Part shown: in pieces, positions 24,225 through 34,543 of the stretch
Layout: each line of letters begins with the position of its first letter
Numbering within the stretch: the first letter of the stretch is position 1
Origin: Vibrio mangrovi
GTDB lineage: Bacteria; Pseudomonadota; Gammaproteobacteria; Enterobacterales; Vibrionaceae
Assembly: GCF_024346955.1 (NCBI RefSeq)
Contig: NZ_AP024884.1
Location: 620,001-684,000 of the forward strand
Direction of reading: 5' to 3'
Length of the DNA: 64,000 nucleotides
Program-made: the position numbers and the translations under genes
The notes under the pieces: generated by a model
Told to the model about the DNA's origin: nothing
What the model saw: the letters and a program-made list of their open reading frames with translations, nothing else
Database searches by the model: none

Positions 24225-25218
24225 CTTCCAGCGAACGTTCTACACAATCCGCTAGAAAATCAGCAACCTTATGGCCATTATTTTCTAGCATCTTGGGGAA
24301 CATCGATATCGGAGTCATACCCGGAAATGTATTGACTTCATTCAGATAAACCAGCCCTTCAGGAGTCAGAAAGAAATCAATTCTGGCAAGATGACGCAGT
24401 TTCATGTGACGGAACACTTTTTCGCTATACTCACGAATCGCCGAAAGTTGTTCGGATGTCAGCCCCTCAGCCTCAATTTTGGTGTATGAATGGCTCCCTG
24501 CACTGTATTTTTCTTCATAGGTATAAAATGCATCGGCAGGAGCAATCACCTCGCCCGGAGCAGAAACATAAAGTTCACCACCAATTTCATAAGCGGCAAC
24601 TTCCAGCTCTCTCGGTCTGATTGCTTTTTCAACTAAAACCTGTTCAGAAAACTGAAATGCAGACTCAATTGACTGACGCAACTGGGACAAATCAGTGACC
24701 TTGTAACATCCGACAGAAGATCCCTGACGGGCCGCTTTGATAAACAACGCACCCCAGCGGTGGAATGCTTCCTCACTTCGTTCAATCGCCTGCTCAGTCA
24801 ATTCAGACAGAAACAGATACGGTGTATTAGGAATCCCCAGAGCATCGTACCAAAGTTTAGATGTAATCTTATTAAAGCTATTTGTGCTCGCTTCAGGGCC
24901 ACATCCCAGATATGGAATTCCGGCCAGCTCCAGCATTGACTGAATATCTCCGGTTTCTCCGGGATAACCGTGAATACATGGCACAACAAAGTCGATTTTC
25001 TGGCAACTGATGTCAGTATTTAATGTTGCCGCATTGGTATCTAAATATGCCAGATGCCCGTTTTCGGTAAACCATCCATCGCACTTCATTTCAATTCGTT
25101 CAACATGAAAGCGAGGATTCATTTTCAGTTGGTCCTGAACATAATCAGCCGAAACTAATGACACTTCATGTTCTGATGAACCACCACCACAGAGCAACAA
25201 AATATTGATACGGTCCAT
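24208..25218 (-). CDS. ddl: D-alanine-D-alanine ligase
   Basis: This 336-aa ATP-grasp enzyme joins two D-Ala for peptidoglycan precursors. It shows the N-terminal GGGSSEHEVSL, the loop HGYPGETGDIQSMLELAGIPY, KAARQGSSVG in the ATP-binding part, the omega-loop region YEEKYSAGSHSY, and the metal-binding ARIDFFL...YLNEVNTFPGMT. It is intact, of usual length and not part of the mur cluster, as is common for a second ddl in vibrios. Confidence 0.92.
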   Translation of the reverse strand: MDRINILLLCGGGSSEHEVSLVSADYVQDQLKMNPRFHVERIEMKCDGWFTENGHLAYLDTNAATLNTDISCQKIDFVVPCIHGYPGETGDIQSMLELAGIPYLGCGPEASTNSFNKITSKLWYDALGIPNTPYLFLSELTEQAIERSEEAFHRWGALFIKAARQGSSVGCYKVTDLSQLRQSIESAFQFSEQVLVEKAIRPRELEVAAYEIGGELYVSAPGEVIAPADAFYTYEEKYSAGSHSYTKIEAEGLTSEQLSAIREYSEKVFRHMKLRHLARIDFFLTPEGLVYLNEVNTFPGMTPISMFPKMLENNGHKVADFLADCVERSLEAISRV

Positions 25219-25286
25219 TATTCTTCCACAGTCCCTTTCAGTTTAAACACATCTATATCTTCGCCGCAAAATAACTACGCCTCAGA

Positions 25287-25316
25287 AACTGTATCTTAAA
25301 ATCACTTGGGTTATAT
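25287..25316. repeat. Degenerate end of the Vibrio inverted-repeat element
   Basis: Closely matches the right terminal repeat of the element at 62522-62728 (CTGTATCTT...TCACTTGGGTTATA), with several substitutions. It is probably a remnant in the ddl upstream region. Confidence 0.45.
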
Positions 25317-25385
25317 CATAGATAATTACAGATAAAGTTGTAGACCTAATCTTTCTAAAAGTATCCAACCGTTCACTATCTACAC

Positions 25386-25410
25386 AAAAAAAGGGCCATT
25401 GGCCCTTTTT
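25386..25410 (-). terminator. Rho-independent terminator after the SPOR lipoprotein gene
   Basis: A-rich AAAAAGGGCC and GGCCCTTTTT pair around ATT. The minus strand ends in seven Ts, 6 bp from the stop codon at 25416. Confidence 0.8.
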
Positions 25411-25415
25411 CACAC

Positions 25416-25982
25416 TTAATTCAGCTTATTCAAAGTCGGATATTCCGAGTTTTTGATCGCATCAATACTTTTTACAAAAGGTTTGAGCTGACGAAAATCT
25501 GCCGGCAACATCTGAATTGCCTGATGAGCTTCAGCACGTGTGGCAAAATCACCATAGAGAACCGTGTACCACTTTGTACCATTGACCACTTTATAGTTTT
25601 CCCAGACTGGCTGACCATTTTTGGGTAACTTGGAAGCAAAACCATCAACTTTATTCTGACTTCCAACTGCGACAACCTGAATGGTGTAACCAAAACGAGG
25701 ATTCATCGCGACTTGTTTTGCTGTCGGCGGAGTAATTGCAACAGATTTCTGGCTCGGCTGGGAAGCAGTCTGAGGTTTTGCCGGATGATCCATAGTCCGG
25801 ATCACATTCATTTCTGTCACACCTTCAGCCGTTGTTCCCTGTTGAGAAACAACCGGTTGCTGCATCTTGGCTGTGGGATATTCTTCCTGGTAACTTTCAG
25901 TTGTCACATCCGTTACATAAGTACCAGAAGAGCATGCCGCCAACAGTAACGTAGACAATCCGAGAATGACTTTTTTTTCCAT
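25416..25982 (-). CDS. SPOR-domain outer-membrane lipoprotein
   Basis: This is a 188-aa protein from the ATG at 25982. Upstream in-frame ATGs exist but would lengthen the signal peptide unusually. The lipobox is LLLAACSS with Cys at about residue 16, and Ser after it favours the outer membrane. A Gln/Pro-rich linker leads to a SPOR domain at about 112-185 (YTIQVVAVGSQNKVDGFASK, WYTVLYGDFATRAEAHQAI). SPOR domains bind denuded septal peptidoglycan, so a role in cell division or envelope maintenance is likely. Confidence 0.8.
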   Translation of the reverse strand: MEKKVILGLSTLLLAACSSGTYVTDVTTESYQEEYPTAKMQQPVVSQQGTTAEGVTEMNVIRTMDHPAKPQTASQPSQKSVAITPPTAKQVAMNPRFGYTIQVVAVGSQNKVDGFASKLPKNGQPVWENYKVVNGTKWYTVLYGDFATRAEAHQAIQMLPADFRQLKPFVKSIDAIKNSEYPTLNKLN

Positions 25983-26197
25983 AATTTTCGTGCCTTTCAT
26001 AAAGAGTGTATCAATCATGCCCATAGCCGACTCTAGAATCAAGTTTAGGTAATAAATTCAAATGAATAACATGTGATGTCAAACACAAAGTATTAAACAA
26101 TTTTAAGCGAATATCCAAGTTTTGCTCACCATATTCCAGCTTTCATCGATCCAATTGTATAATCAGACAGATATCCTTGCTGATGTGAGAAATAAAA

Positions 26198-28921
26198 ATG
26201 AACAATCTGTCTCATTTTTTAAGGCCCAGATCGGTCGCCGTTATCGGTGCCTCTAATCGTCCACTCAGAGCAGGTCATGTGGTGATGAAGAATCTGCTTA
26301 GCGGTAACTTTGACGGAACCGTGATGCCGGTGACTCCCCGTTACACCTCTGTATGTGGTGTACTGGCATACAAAACCATCGACTCATTGCCTATCATACC
26401 GGATATCGCGGTGCTGTGTACGCACGCTTCAAGAAATATTTCTCTCTTCCGGCAACTTGCCGAAAAAAAAGTCGCTTATGTTATCGTCCTCTCATCGGAT
26501 ATGTACGCCAATGACCCGGAAGAACATCAGATCCAGGAACAATGTCTGGCCATCGCAAAAGCCGCAAATATGCGCATTGTTGGCCCGAACAGTCTGGGAA
26601 TCATTCTCCCCTGGATTTCATTCAATGCTTCTTTTTCGCCGGTCGCAGCGCTACAGGGAAATATTGCCTTTATTTCCCAGTCGGCAGCAGTGTGTACCAC
26701 GATTCTGGATTGGGCAAATGAAAAACAGATCGGTTTTTCTGCTTTTATTTCTCTGGGCAATGCATCGGACATCGATTTCAGCGATCTGCTCGATCACCTC
26801 AGTACAGACCGGCATACTGATGCTATTCTGCTCTATATCGATACAATCCGGGATGCCAGACGGTTTATTTCTGCTGCCCGGGCCGCTTCCCGTAACCGAA
26901 GGATTCTGGTTCTGAAAGGTGGAAGAACTCTGGAAGGAAGAAAAGCCGCCAAAGCACATACCGGTGGAATCGATACATTAGATATTATTTATGACTCAGC
27001 TATCCGCCGTAGCGGGATGTTACGTGTTCAAAACACACATGAATTGTTCGCTGCCGTTGAAACACTAACCCATCCTCTGCCTCTCCGGGGAGAACGACTG
27101 GCTATCATTACCAATGGTGGTGGTCCGGCAATTATGGCGATCGATACCTTGCTCGAACGCGGGGGTAAACTGGCTCGGCTGAATGATGAAATTCTCCAGA
27201 AACTGAATCAGAGTCTGCCATCAAGCTGGTCACACGCGAATCCGATTGATCTGGTTGGTGACGCAGGCCACCAACGTTACGTTTCCGCATTGAATGCTGT
27301 ATTGGACGCAGATGTTGCCGATGCAATTTTAATCATGCATTGCCCGTCAGCGGTTGCAGAGTCAGAACAAACCGCACAGGCGGTGATTGATGCGCTGAAC
27401 CAGCATCCACGCAACCGCCAGTTCAATATTCTGACAAACTGGTCTGGGGAATTAACCGCCAGAGCTGCCCGGCAGCGCTTTTATCAGGCCGGAATTCCGA
27501 CTTACCGGACACCGGAAAGCGCGGTGATCGCATTTATGCACATGGTAGAATATAAGCGTAACCAAAAACAATTGATGGAAACGCCAACAACTGCCGACTC
27601 TCTGCCACCTGAACAAATTCAGAAAGCGCAGGAATGGATTAATTATCAACTCGAACAAACCAACCAGCCAACTGTATTACTCGATACCCACCAGATTGGC
27701 GATTTATTAAAGTGCTTTGAATTTGATGTACTTCCGACCTGGATGGCGCAAGACAGCAGCGAAGCCGTTCATATTGCTGAAACTATCGGCTATCCGGTTG
27801 CGGTAAAGCTACGCTCTCCGGATATTGCACATAAGTCAGACGTTCAGGGAGTAATGCTCAACCTGAGAAATCGCTATGAAGTCGAAAGTGCATCACAGGC
27901 AATCCTTGACCGGGTCAGTCTTTCTTATCCGGCAGCACTGATTCATGGATTGGTTGTGCAGGCGATGGCAAAGCTCGCCGGTGGTGAAGAACTGCGAATC
28001 AAAGTCAAACATGATGAAACATTCGGACCCGTGATCCTGATTGGTCAGGGAGGCTCAGAATGGCAGGAAGCAACAGATGCCGAGGCTGCCCTTCCCCCGT
28101 TGAATATGACACTGGCAAGATATTTGATCGTTCAGGCAATAAAAAACAACAAGATCCGTTTACAAAAACTCCCGGTTCCGATTGATATTGCCGGACTCTC
28201 CAAGTTTTTGGTCCGGCTTTCACAGTTAATCGAGGCATGCCCGGAAATTCATGAACTGGATATTCATCCACTGCTGGTCAACGGCCATCAGTTTACCATT
28301 CTGGATGCAGACTTAACTCTCAAGCCCTATCATGGAGATGCCCAGCAACGACTGGCGATCCGCCCGTATCCGTCAGAGCTGGAAGAACATACGGTCATGA
28401 AAAATCAGGAATCGATCTTAATCCGGCCAATTCTTCCGGAAGATGAACCCGATCATGCTGAATTCATCAGCAAAGTTTCAAAAGAAGATCTGTACAAACG
28501 TTTTTTTACTGAAGTCGGTGAATTTAATCATGAAGCTTTGGCAAATATGACCCAAATCGATTATGACCGGGAAATGGCTTTTGTCGCGGTCAGATCTTCA
28601 CCACAGCATGAAATAATCGGCGTATCCAGAGCATTGATTACTCCGGACAACAGTAATGCAGAGTTTGCAATTCTCATCCGTTCTGATTTAAAAGGTCAGG
28701 GACTTGGTCAGATACTCATGCGAAAAATCATCGCATACTGTAAAGCCAAAGGTACCGGGCAAATCTCCGGAATCACCATGCCAAGTAACCGCGGTATGCT
28801 ATCACTGGCTCAAAAACTCGGATTTCAGGTAGAAGTGCACTTTGATGATGGCACCGCTGAAATGCAACTTCAGTTGAACCCTGATAACGAGACTAACAGT
28901 GAAACAAGGGATGATGAATAA
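26198..28921 (+). CDS. pat: Protein lysine acetyltransferase Pat/YfiQ (NDP-forming acyl-CoA synthetase-GNAT fusion)
   Basis: This 907-aa protein has a CoA-binding domain first (SVAVIGASNRPLRAGHVVM, residues of about 10-130), then succinyl-CoA ligase-like domains, a pseudo ATP-grasp part (AVKLRSPDIAHKSDVQGV at about 530-550) and a C-terminal GNAT domain (about 735-890; IRSDLKGQGLGQILMRKII is the acetyl-CoA loop). Members acetylate lysines in acetyl-CoA synthetase and many other enzymes in response to carbon state. Length and order fit the family. It has no operon partner. Confidence 0.88.
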   Translation: MNNLSHFLRPRSVAVIGASNRPLRAGHVVMKNLLSGNFDGTVMPVTPRYTSVCGVLAYKTIDSLPIIPDIAVLCTHASRNISLFRQLAEKKVAYVIVLSSDMYANDPEEHQIQEQCLAIAKAANMRIVGPNSLGIILPWISFNASFSPVAALQGNIAFISQSAAVCTTILDWANEKQIGFSAFISLGNASDIDFSDLLDHLSTDRHTDAILLYIDTIRDARRFISAARAASRNRRILVLKGGRTLEGRKAAKAHTGGIDTLDIIYDSAIRRSGMLRVQNTHELFAAVETLTHPLPLRGERLAIITNGGGPAIMAIDTLLERGGKLARLNDEILQKLNQSLPSSWSHANPIDLVGDAGHQRYVSALNAVLDADVADAILIMHCPSAVAESEQTAQAVIDALNQHPRNRQFNILTNWSGELTARAARQRFYQAGIPTYRTPESAVIAFMHMVEYKRNQKQLMETPTTADSLPPEQIQKAQEWINYQLEQTNQPTVLLDTHQIGDLLKCFEFDVLPTWMAQDSSEAVHIAETIGYPVAVKLRSPDIAHKSDVQGVMLNLRNRYEVESASQAILDRVSLSYPAALIHGLVVQAMAKLAGGEELRIKVKHDETFGPVILIGQGGSEWQEATDAEAALPPLNMTLARYLIVQAIKNNKIRLQKLPVPIDIAGLSKFLVRLSQLIEACPEIHELDIHPLLVNGHQFTILDADLTLKPYHGDAQQRLAIRPYPSELEEHTVMKNQESILIRPILPEDEPDHAEFISKVSKEDLYKRFFTEVGEFNHEALANMTQIDYDREMAFVAVRSSPQHEIIGVSRALITPDNSNAEFAILIRSDLKGQGLGQILMRKIIAYCKAKGTGQISGITMPSNRGMLSLAQKLGFQVEVHFDDGTAEMQLQLNPDNETNSETRDDE

Positions 28922-28959
28922 CGGACAGATAAGCAGTGACGGGTAAACCGTCACTGGCT

Positions 28960-29853
28960 TTACATCATGTTCTGATTCCAGTGGCTCTTCAAATACTGGA
29001 TACACCAGGATTTGGCCTCTCCCATTTTATTACGGCGCCAGGCCAGAACCAGTTCCGCTTCTTGGGTTTCTGTCCCGTGGATCATTTGTAGCTTACCTGC
29101 TTCAATCAAAGGATCAGCAACCGATTTAGGTAATGTACCAATCCCAAGTCCATTCGTCAGCGCCTGACATTTAGCGGCAAAGTTTGTCACTGTCAGCCGG
29201 GGCTGTTTCTGCAAAATATTAACACTAATCGGCGGCTGTTCTCTGGCAGTATCCGCGATGGCAATAATACGGTATTTCTGTCTTGCACTTTCATCAAAAG
29301 CACCACTTCGCTTGTGAACATAATGCCCGGAAGCTGCAACCCAGACAAAAGACATCCTCCCCAGCGACTCAACTTTGACATCATGAGGCATCGTTTCAAG
29401 ACGAGGACAAATCAGTAAGTCAGCCCGATCCGTTGCCAGTGATTCCCAGCATCCGGCCAGAATTTCTTCCTGAAGACGAACTCTGGTCTTACTGACATTA
29501 CCGAGCGCTTCGACTAAAGGGAAGAAATTATCAACCGGGATAATACCATCATATGCCAGAGTAATATCCAGTTCCCAGCCATTCGCCAGAACCGTGGCAT
29601 CATTCACCAGTTTGTCGGTTTCCGAGAGGATACGCCGACCATGATCAAGCAACAGGCGGCCGGCATCTGTGAAACTGGCTTTATGACCCGAACGATCGAA
29701 AATGATGATATCCAGATCTTGTTCCAGCTTTTGAATCTGGTAACTCAGGGAACTCGGCGCCCGGTTCATTTCATGAGCGGCGGCGGCAAAGCTGCCACGC
29801 CGTTCAATTGCATCGAGAATATAAAGCGCTTCTAATGTGATAGGACTATGCAA
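28960..29853 (-). CDS. LysR-family transcriptional regulator
   Basis: This 297-aa protein has a typical N-terminal winged HTH at residues 5-62 (ALYILDAIERRGSFAAAAHEMNRAPSSLSYQIQKLE, in parts) and an effector-binding domain to the end. It reads convergently to pat, 38 bp apart. No divergent partner gene lies upstream, so its target cannot be guessed from position. Confidence 0.85.
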   Translation of the reverse strand: MHSPITLEALYILDAIERRGSFAAAAHEMNRAPSSLSYQIQKLEQDLDIIIFDRSGHKASFTDAGRLLLDHGRRILSETDKLVNDATVLANGWELDITLAYDGIIPVDNFFPLVEALGNVSKTRVRLQEEILAGCWESLATDRADLLICPRLETMPHDVKVESLGRMSFVWVAASGHYVHKRSGAFDESARQKYRIIAIADTAREQPPISVNILQKQPRLTVTNFAAKCQALTNGLGIGTLPKSVADPLIEAGKLQMIHGTETQEAELVLAWRRNKMGEAKSWCIQYLKSHWNQNMM

Positions 29854-30083
29854 AATAAGTTTCCTTAAAACTATGTTCTTGAAAACAGAACCCAGACAGG
29901 TTCAGTATCAGACAAACTGTAATACTGTGACGTATGAACCCACCTCATTCAGCAATCGTCACTTTTTATGCACAACACATGAGCAAGCGGCTCTGATATC
30001 ATGGCAGTATTCTAATCTGCGGCATCTTATTTGTGTTGGCATTGATACAAATTCCGGTAAAAACAAGCCTAAAACGAATGCTT

Positions 30084-31775
30084 CTAGTCAAGTTCCGGTT
30101 TGACCCACACCCGGCAAAAATCAAACCATCCTAATGCATTGCATTTAGCATTTTGTAGAGCACCACACTGGTCATGGCTCACCCCGAGCCAGCTATGGAA
30201 TAATGGAACAATCTGATGTTTTTCAATCAGAGATTTGCCGATTTCTTTCGCCGGGAAAATCTGACTGTTTCCGGCCCGCCAGAAATCAATCAACTGCTGC
30301 CAGTAAGCAAAATCCTGCGGCTGACTTGTTTCACTGACATCGGAATAGTTCAGCAGCCAGCCAGCCAGCGCATCATCACGATGGTTCGAGATTCCCATCG
30401 CTTTAATCCAGATATCAACATCCTGCATAACCTGCACCGAATGTTCATAAGTCATCAGCTCAACCTGAATCCCATCCTGATTTAATAGCGTCTGAATGAC
30501 CTCAATTAAATGAGGAAACATCGGATGCCGTGCGTGATAAGCGATCCTGAGTGGACGTGAGACAGGAGGAACAATCGGCTGTCTGCCGGGACGATGATGA
30601 TACCAGCCCGGTTTCAGACCATGCGCCGGTAGCATTCCCCATTCAACAACGGTCTCTTCAGGGAAGAGCTTAAACAAGCTCAATGCACTCAGTTTGCTGC
30701 TCAGGTATTCCGCCCACACTTGATCCTGAGCAATTCCGTCTTTTCGGTTCAGTTGCAGATATATACATCCCGGGTCCAAATCAACATCTTCCCGTGAAGA
30801 ACCCCGTCTCATTTTGATGGGAGTATTTAGAGTCGGAAAAACCAGAGATGAGTGTGCTTCATCAATAACGCAAACTTCAATTTTATCTAACAATGGACGA
30901 TAACCGAAATAACCATCAAATGCCTGAAGGATTAAGCGCTTATCATCATTAATAACAATCTTAAACGGCCCGGTTCCTACCGGCATCAGATCGAATTCAT
31001 TGTCCTGCTGAACACTGGAACTGACAATTTTGGCACACGTTTCTGCCAGTAAAACCGGCAGATGAACATCCGGCTTACTGAGATGAATATCAATCACCCA
31101 ATCTCCCGGAGTTGTGACATCATCAATGTGCTCAAACAGGCGAAAACACTGCAACTCCCGCAGGCTATCCACAACCAGTTCAGAAGTGAGCTGTTCACCA
31201 TTGTGGAACCGGACACCAGGACGTAAATAAAATCGCCAGTGCTTCTCAGACAGGCTCTGCCAGCTATGAGCCAGATCTGGCTGTAATGTTTCATTCTCAT
31301 CTAATGTCGTCAGGCCGCTGAATACCTGCCGGGCAATATGTTGCTCTGAACGCCGCATCTGCTTACGGGGATTCAGCATAGACAACGGACGATAATACGG
31401 CAGCCGGACAACCTGAAGCCCTTGCTGATGCTGAACGCCAAGATAGCTTTGAATCACTTGGGTAAGCTTGGCTGCATTCTGATCCAGAACCGAAAGCGCC
31501 TGACCGAATTTTCCTTCTTCAAGATATCGCCTGGCCAGATTTTCACTGACATCGCTCCGGCTTCTCTTAAAAATCAGATGCGATAGTTTTCCCCGACCGG
31601 CAGCAGGATGCCATTCGATCCAGCCTTCTTCTTCCATTTTATTCAGGACAATACGGGCATTGCGTCGGGTGCAGAACAGAATGTCCGTGACATCTTCCAG
31701 ACGAACTTCGGTGTTTTGCCCTTCAAAGTGTTCGAATAGCGTCTCAAACTGGACGCGTAACCTTGGACTACTCAT
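30084..31775 (-). CDS. sgrR: SgrR-like transcriptional regulator with solute-binding domain
   Basis: This 563-aa protein has an N-terminal winged HTH (VTDILFCTRRNARIVLNKM, about 28-46) and then a periplasmic-binding-protein family 5 domain without signal peptide (RPLSMLNPRKQMRRSEQHIA, FYLRPGVRFHNGEQLTSELV). This is the SgrR arrangement; in E. coli it activates sgrS under glucose-phosphate stress. I see no adjacent sgrS, so the target may differ here. Confidence is high for the family and lower for the role. Confidence 0.82.
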   Translation of the reverse strand: MSSPRLRVQFETLFEHFEGQNTEVRLEDVTDILFCTRRNARIVLNKMEEEGWIEWHPAAGRGKLSHLIFKRSRSDVSENLARRYLEEGKFGQALSVLDQNAAKLTQVIQSYLGVQHQQGLQVVRLPYYRPLSMLNPRKQMRRSEQHIARQVFSGLTTLDENETLQPDLAHSWQSLSEKHWRFYLRPGVRFHNGEQLTSELVVDSLRELQCFRLFEHIDDVTTPGDWVIDIHLSKPDVHLPVLLAETCAKIVSSSVQQDNEFDLMPVGTGPFKIVINDDKRLILQAFDGYFGYRPLLDKIEVCVIDEAHSSLVFPTLNTPIKMRRGSSREDVDLDPGCIYLQLNRKDGIAQDQVWAEYLSSKLSALSLFKLFPEETVVEWGMLPAHGLKPGWYHHRPGRQPIVPPVSRPLRIAYHARHPMFPHLIEVIQTLLNQDGIQVELMTYEHSVQVMQDVDIWIKAMGISNHRDDALAGWLLNYSDVSETSQPQDFAYWQQLIDFWRAGNSQIFPAKEIGKSLIEKHQIVPLFHSWLGVSHDQCGALQNAKCNALGWFDFCRVWVKPELD

Positions 31776-31864
31776 AGGAATAAATGGGGAAATGGATCAT
31801 ATTTTTCATGGTTCTATATTTCCCTATTTTTCCCGTTTCTGCAAATATAGTCAGCATATTGTTG

Positions 31865-32287
31865 CTATTTTTTCTTTTTCACTGCAATCGTCAGACGACA
31901 GGTACAAACTAATCTGCCTCGTTCATCCTGAATATTGATCTGCCATACCTGAGTTGAAACCCCGATATGCATAGGCTGAGCTATGCCTGTAACTGTTCCG
32001 CTTCTGAGTGCCCGAATGTGATTGGCATTAATATCCAGACCGACGCAGTAAGAATCTTCACCAACACAAAAATTCGCCGCCACCGAGCCCAGAGTTTCCG
32101 CCAGAACAACAGATGCGCCACCGTGTAACATACCCAGCGGCTGATGGGTAAAATGACAGACCGGCATTGTGGCCGAAACCGTAGAATCAGAGACCTCCGT
32201 ATACACAATTCCCAAGTGTTCAATCATGGTATTGACAGAAGTTTGATTCAATAAATCGATATCGATCGGCCTTTTCCAGATACTCAT
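31865..32287 (-). CDS. Hotdog-fold acyl-CoA thioesterase (MenI/EntH-like)
   Basis: This 140-aa protein has the PaaI/YbdB-type core: LGMLHGGASVVLAETLGSVAA at about 50-70, where the Gly-Gly loop and Glu of the family hydrolyse the thioester, and LDINANHIRALRSG. In enterics such enzymes act on DHNA-CoA (MenI/YdiI) or clean up EntF (EntH). No menaquinone or siderophore genes lie next to it, so the substrate is open. Confidence 0.85.
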   Translation of the reverse strand: MSIWKRPIDIDLLNQTSVNTMIEHLGIVYTEVSDSTVSATMPVCHFTHQPLGMLHGGASVVLAETLGSVAANFCVGEDSYCVGLDINANHIRALRSGTVTGIAQPMHIGVSTQVWQINIQDERGRLVCTCRLTIAVKKKK

Positions 32288-32549
32288 AATATACCTTTTA
32301 AAATGGATGTAAGGGTCAATGAACCCGAAGATTCAAGTTCAGAAAATATCATGACTGTCATGATGCATGCTATAAACAGATTGTATGCTATAGCAGAATA
32401 ATGTAACGCAGAGCAGCTACGGAACCAGTTTGCCACCAGCACTCTATCCGATGATTCTCTCTAAAACTATATGCTGAGTGGATAAAAAACTTTAAATTAT
32501 CTTCACAGCGTGGATAATACGCACTTGTTTTTTACAGGAGTCTAATCAT

Positions 32550-33119
32550 ATGGCAACAGAATCAGCGCTGCTTGAACGTTGTGAATCAAAGTGTGAACTA
32601 TGTTCAGCAACATCCCCGCTTCAACCATTTGTTGTTGCACCACATACACAAATTACAGTCGATCATGCAGTGATGCTCTGTGAAACCTGTAAAACCCAAA
32701 TCGAAAATCCGGAAGCAACCGACCCGAATCACTGGCGTTGCCTGAATGACAGTATGTGGAGCCAGACTCCAGCTGTTCAGGTTGTTGCATGGCGTCAACT
32801 GAAGCGTTTATCTGAGTCAGAAACCTGGGCACATGATCTGCTCGACATGATGTACCTTGAAGACGAAACCAAAACCTGGGCAGAAATCGGCATGGACGAC
32901 GACGCAGATAAGCCACTTGACGTCAACGGCGTTGAACTGAAAAAAGGCGATGATGTTACTATCATCAAAGATCTGCCGATTAAAGGTTCCAGTCAGGTCA
33001 TCAAACAGGGAACTGTGGTCAGAAATATCAATGTTTCTGCTGATGATGCCAAACATATTCAGGGTAAAGTGAACGGTCAGGCAATGTATGTCATTGCTGA
33101 GTACTGCCGTAAGAAATAA
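32550..33119 (+). CDS. phnA: PhnA/YjdM-family zinc-ribbon protein
   Basis: This 189-aa protein has two Cys pairs (CESKCELC in the N-terminal part and CETC) forming a zinc ribbon in the first 60 residues, and the C-terminal PhnA domain (DVNGVELKKGDDVTIIKDL...IKQGTVVRNI, residues of about 120-188). Despite the name, a role in phosphonate breakdown is doubtful for this family. The middle (60-115) is longer than in E. coli YjdM. AGGAG lies nine bases before the ATG, and a strong terminator follows. Confidence 0.85.
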   Translation: MATESALLERCESKCELCSATSPLQPFVVAPHTQITVDHAVMLCETCKTQIENPEATDPNHWRCLNDSMWSQTPAVQVVAWRQLKRLSESETWAHDLLDMMYLEDETKTWAEIGMDDDADKPLDVNGVELKKGDDVTIIKDLPIKGSSQVIKQGTVVRNINVSADDAKHIQGKVNGQAMYVIAEYCRKK

Positions 33120-33142
33120 TTTTCTGCCCCGGATAAACAATA

Positions 33143-33178
33143 AAACCCCGGAAACAAAATCTTGGTTCCGGGGTTTTT
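33143..33178. terminator. Bidirectional terminator between phnA and the OmpA-domain gene
   Basis: A 12-bp perfect stem AAAACCCCGGAA/TTCCGGGGTTTT, T-rich on both strands, lies between two converging genes. Confidence 0.85.
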
Positions 33179-33190
33179 ATATCAACAATG

Positions 33191-34543
33191 TTACTGATTC
33201 AGGTTCAGCTTAATCACGACTCTCCGGTCTGATTTTCTGTCCCGTCCATCCTGTTGAGATAACTCTCCGCGAATCACCAGTTTGTTACTGAGCCATTGAC
33301 CATAAGGCTGTAGTGTCTCACTTTCAAACAAGACATTAGAAACGGCCAGAGCCCTTTTCACCGAGAGGTCATAATTATACTTATAAGCATCCAGATCATC
33401 TTTCGAACCTTTCCATTCTTCACTGGACAAGCCGATCACTTCCAGAGACTTAATCTGATCCGGATACTGTGAAAGGACATCAAATAATGGATTTAGTGTT
33501 GAAGTAATTGCCGCTTCAAATCTTGGTGAAACTGCAGACTCTCCGACTTTAAAATAACCATATGAGCCAAAATCCAGTGTCATCCGGTGATAATCAAATG
33601 ATACCCGGTTTTGCTTAAATGCATCCGAGCTACTGGACTTAATCGCTTCAATTAAACTGTTCAGGTCGTGATTCAGTTGTGATTTCTCTGTATAAAATGC
33701 ATCGGACGGCAATACAAAGTTAGCTGTCACCCGTTTATTCGCAAGGCTAAGCAGACTTTTGTCCCCTGCTCCGGTGAAAATAACATTCACATTATCAATT
33801 TTGCTGAAACTGTCATCGACAGAAGTCACCTGATAATCACTCAGATCGTTTTCGTCGATAATATTCTGAATCAACGGAATGTACTGCTTGTCGACATAAA
33901 CCGAGACATGACTGTCTCTGACACCCATATTTTCCATTGCCGTATACAATGTATATTTGAACAGTCCCGGTACCAGCATGAAAGGTGTTAATAAAATAAA
34001 CACGGTCACCAGACTATTAAAAATATTCTTATCTTTATGGTTGATATACATCTTACTGGCGATACCACAATAAAGCAGTGGTGTGAACATCAGTACCGTT
34101 GAAAACCAGTCTAAGTCACTTACGGTCGCATAATGAGAAAGAATATAAACCAGTGGAATCAACCACAAAAGACCCAGCAGGGAAATCGAGCCAATCCCGT
34201 GATCTTTGATAAAGTTTTTGATCATCCCGCCAAAAACCATTTGTCGCAGATGTTTCTCTTTTTTTGTCATCGACAAGGTTTTAAAAATAAAAGACGGAAG
34301 CTTAACCAGAAAGATCAGCGTATTGATCAGCGACAGGGACGAAACTGAAAATAAAAAGATAAATAATGCAGCTAAAAACCCAAATGAGATAAATACAAAA
34401 CAGATGAATAATCCATCTCCTAATGTAAGTCCCTGAGGATAGAACCCCATAATTGAGCAATATATCAATATTATCACTGCGCCGAGAAAGAACCCAACCT
34501 TAGAAATAATGGATATGGATTCACTTATTTTTTGTGTAGTCAT
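33191..34543 (-). CDS. Inner-membrane protein with C-terminal OmpA-like domain
   Basis: This 450-aa protein has about five membrane helices in the first 210 residues (at roughly 16-36, 45-70, 118-138, 148-166 and 176-198). The C-terminal part (about 320-450) has the OmpA/MotB pattern (DFGSYGYFKVGESAVSPRF, VIGLSSEEW, LSVKRALAVSNVLF, DRKSDRRVVIKL). Such domains bind peptidoglycan. The membrane part is unlike MotB or ZorB, and I recognise no named family. It is a single gene. Confidence 0.65.
   Translation of the reverse strand: MTTQKISESISIISKVGFFLGAVIILIYCSIMGFYPQGLTLGDGLFICFVFISFGFLAALFIFLFSVSSLSLINTLIFLVKLPSFIFKTLSMTKKEKHLRQMVFGGMIKNFIKDHGIGSISLLGLLWLIPLVYILSHYATVSDLDWFSTVLMFTPLLYCGIASKMYINHKDKNIFNSLVTVFILLTPFMLVPGLFKYTLYTAMENMGVRDSHVSVYVDKQYIPLIQNIIDENDLSDYQVTSVDDSFSKIDNVNVIFTGAGDKSLLSLANKRVTANFVLPSDAFYTEKSQLNHDLNSLIEAIKSSSSDAFKQNRVSFDYHRMTLDFGSYGYFKVGESAVSPRFEAAITSTLNPLFDVLSQYPDQIKSLEVIGLSSEEWKGSKDDLDAYKYNYDLSVKRALAVSNVLFESETLQPYGQWLSNKLVIRGELSQQDGRDRKSDRRVVIKLNLNQ

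Noticed and set aside
33191..34543. ZorB-type subunit of a Zorya system
   Set aside because: The OmpA-like domain and membrane helices fit only superficially; no ZorA, helicase or nuclease neighbours exist.
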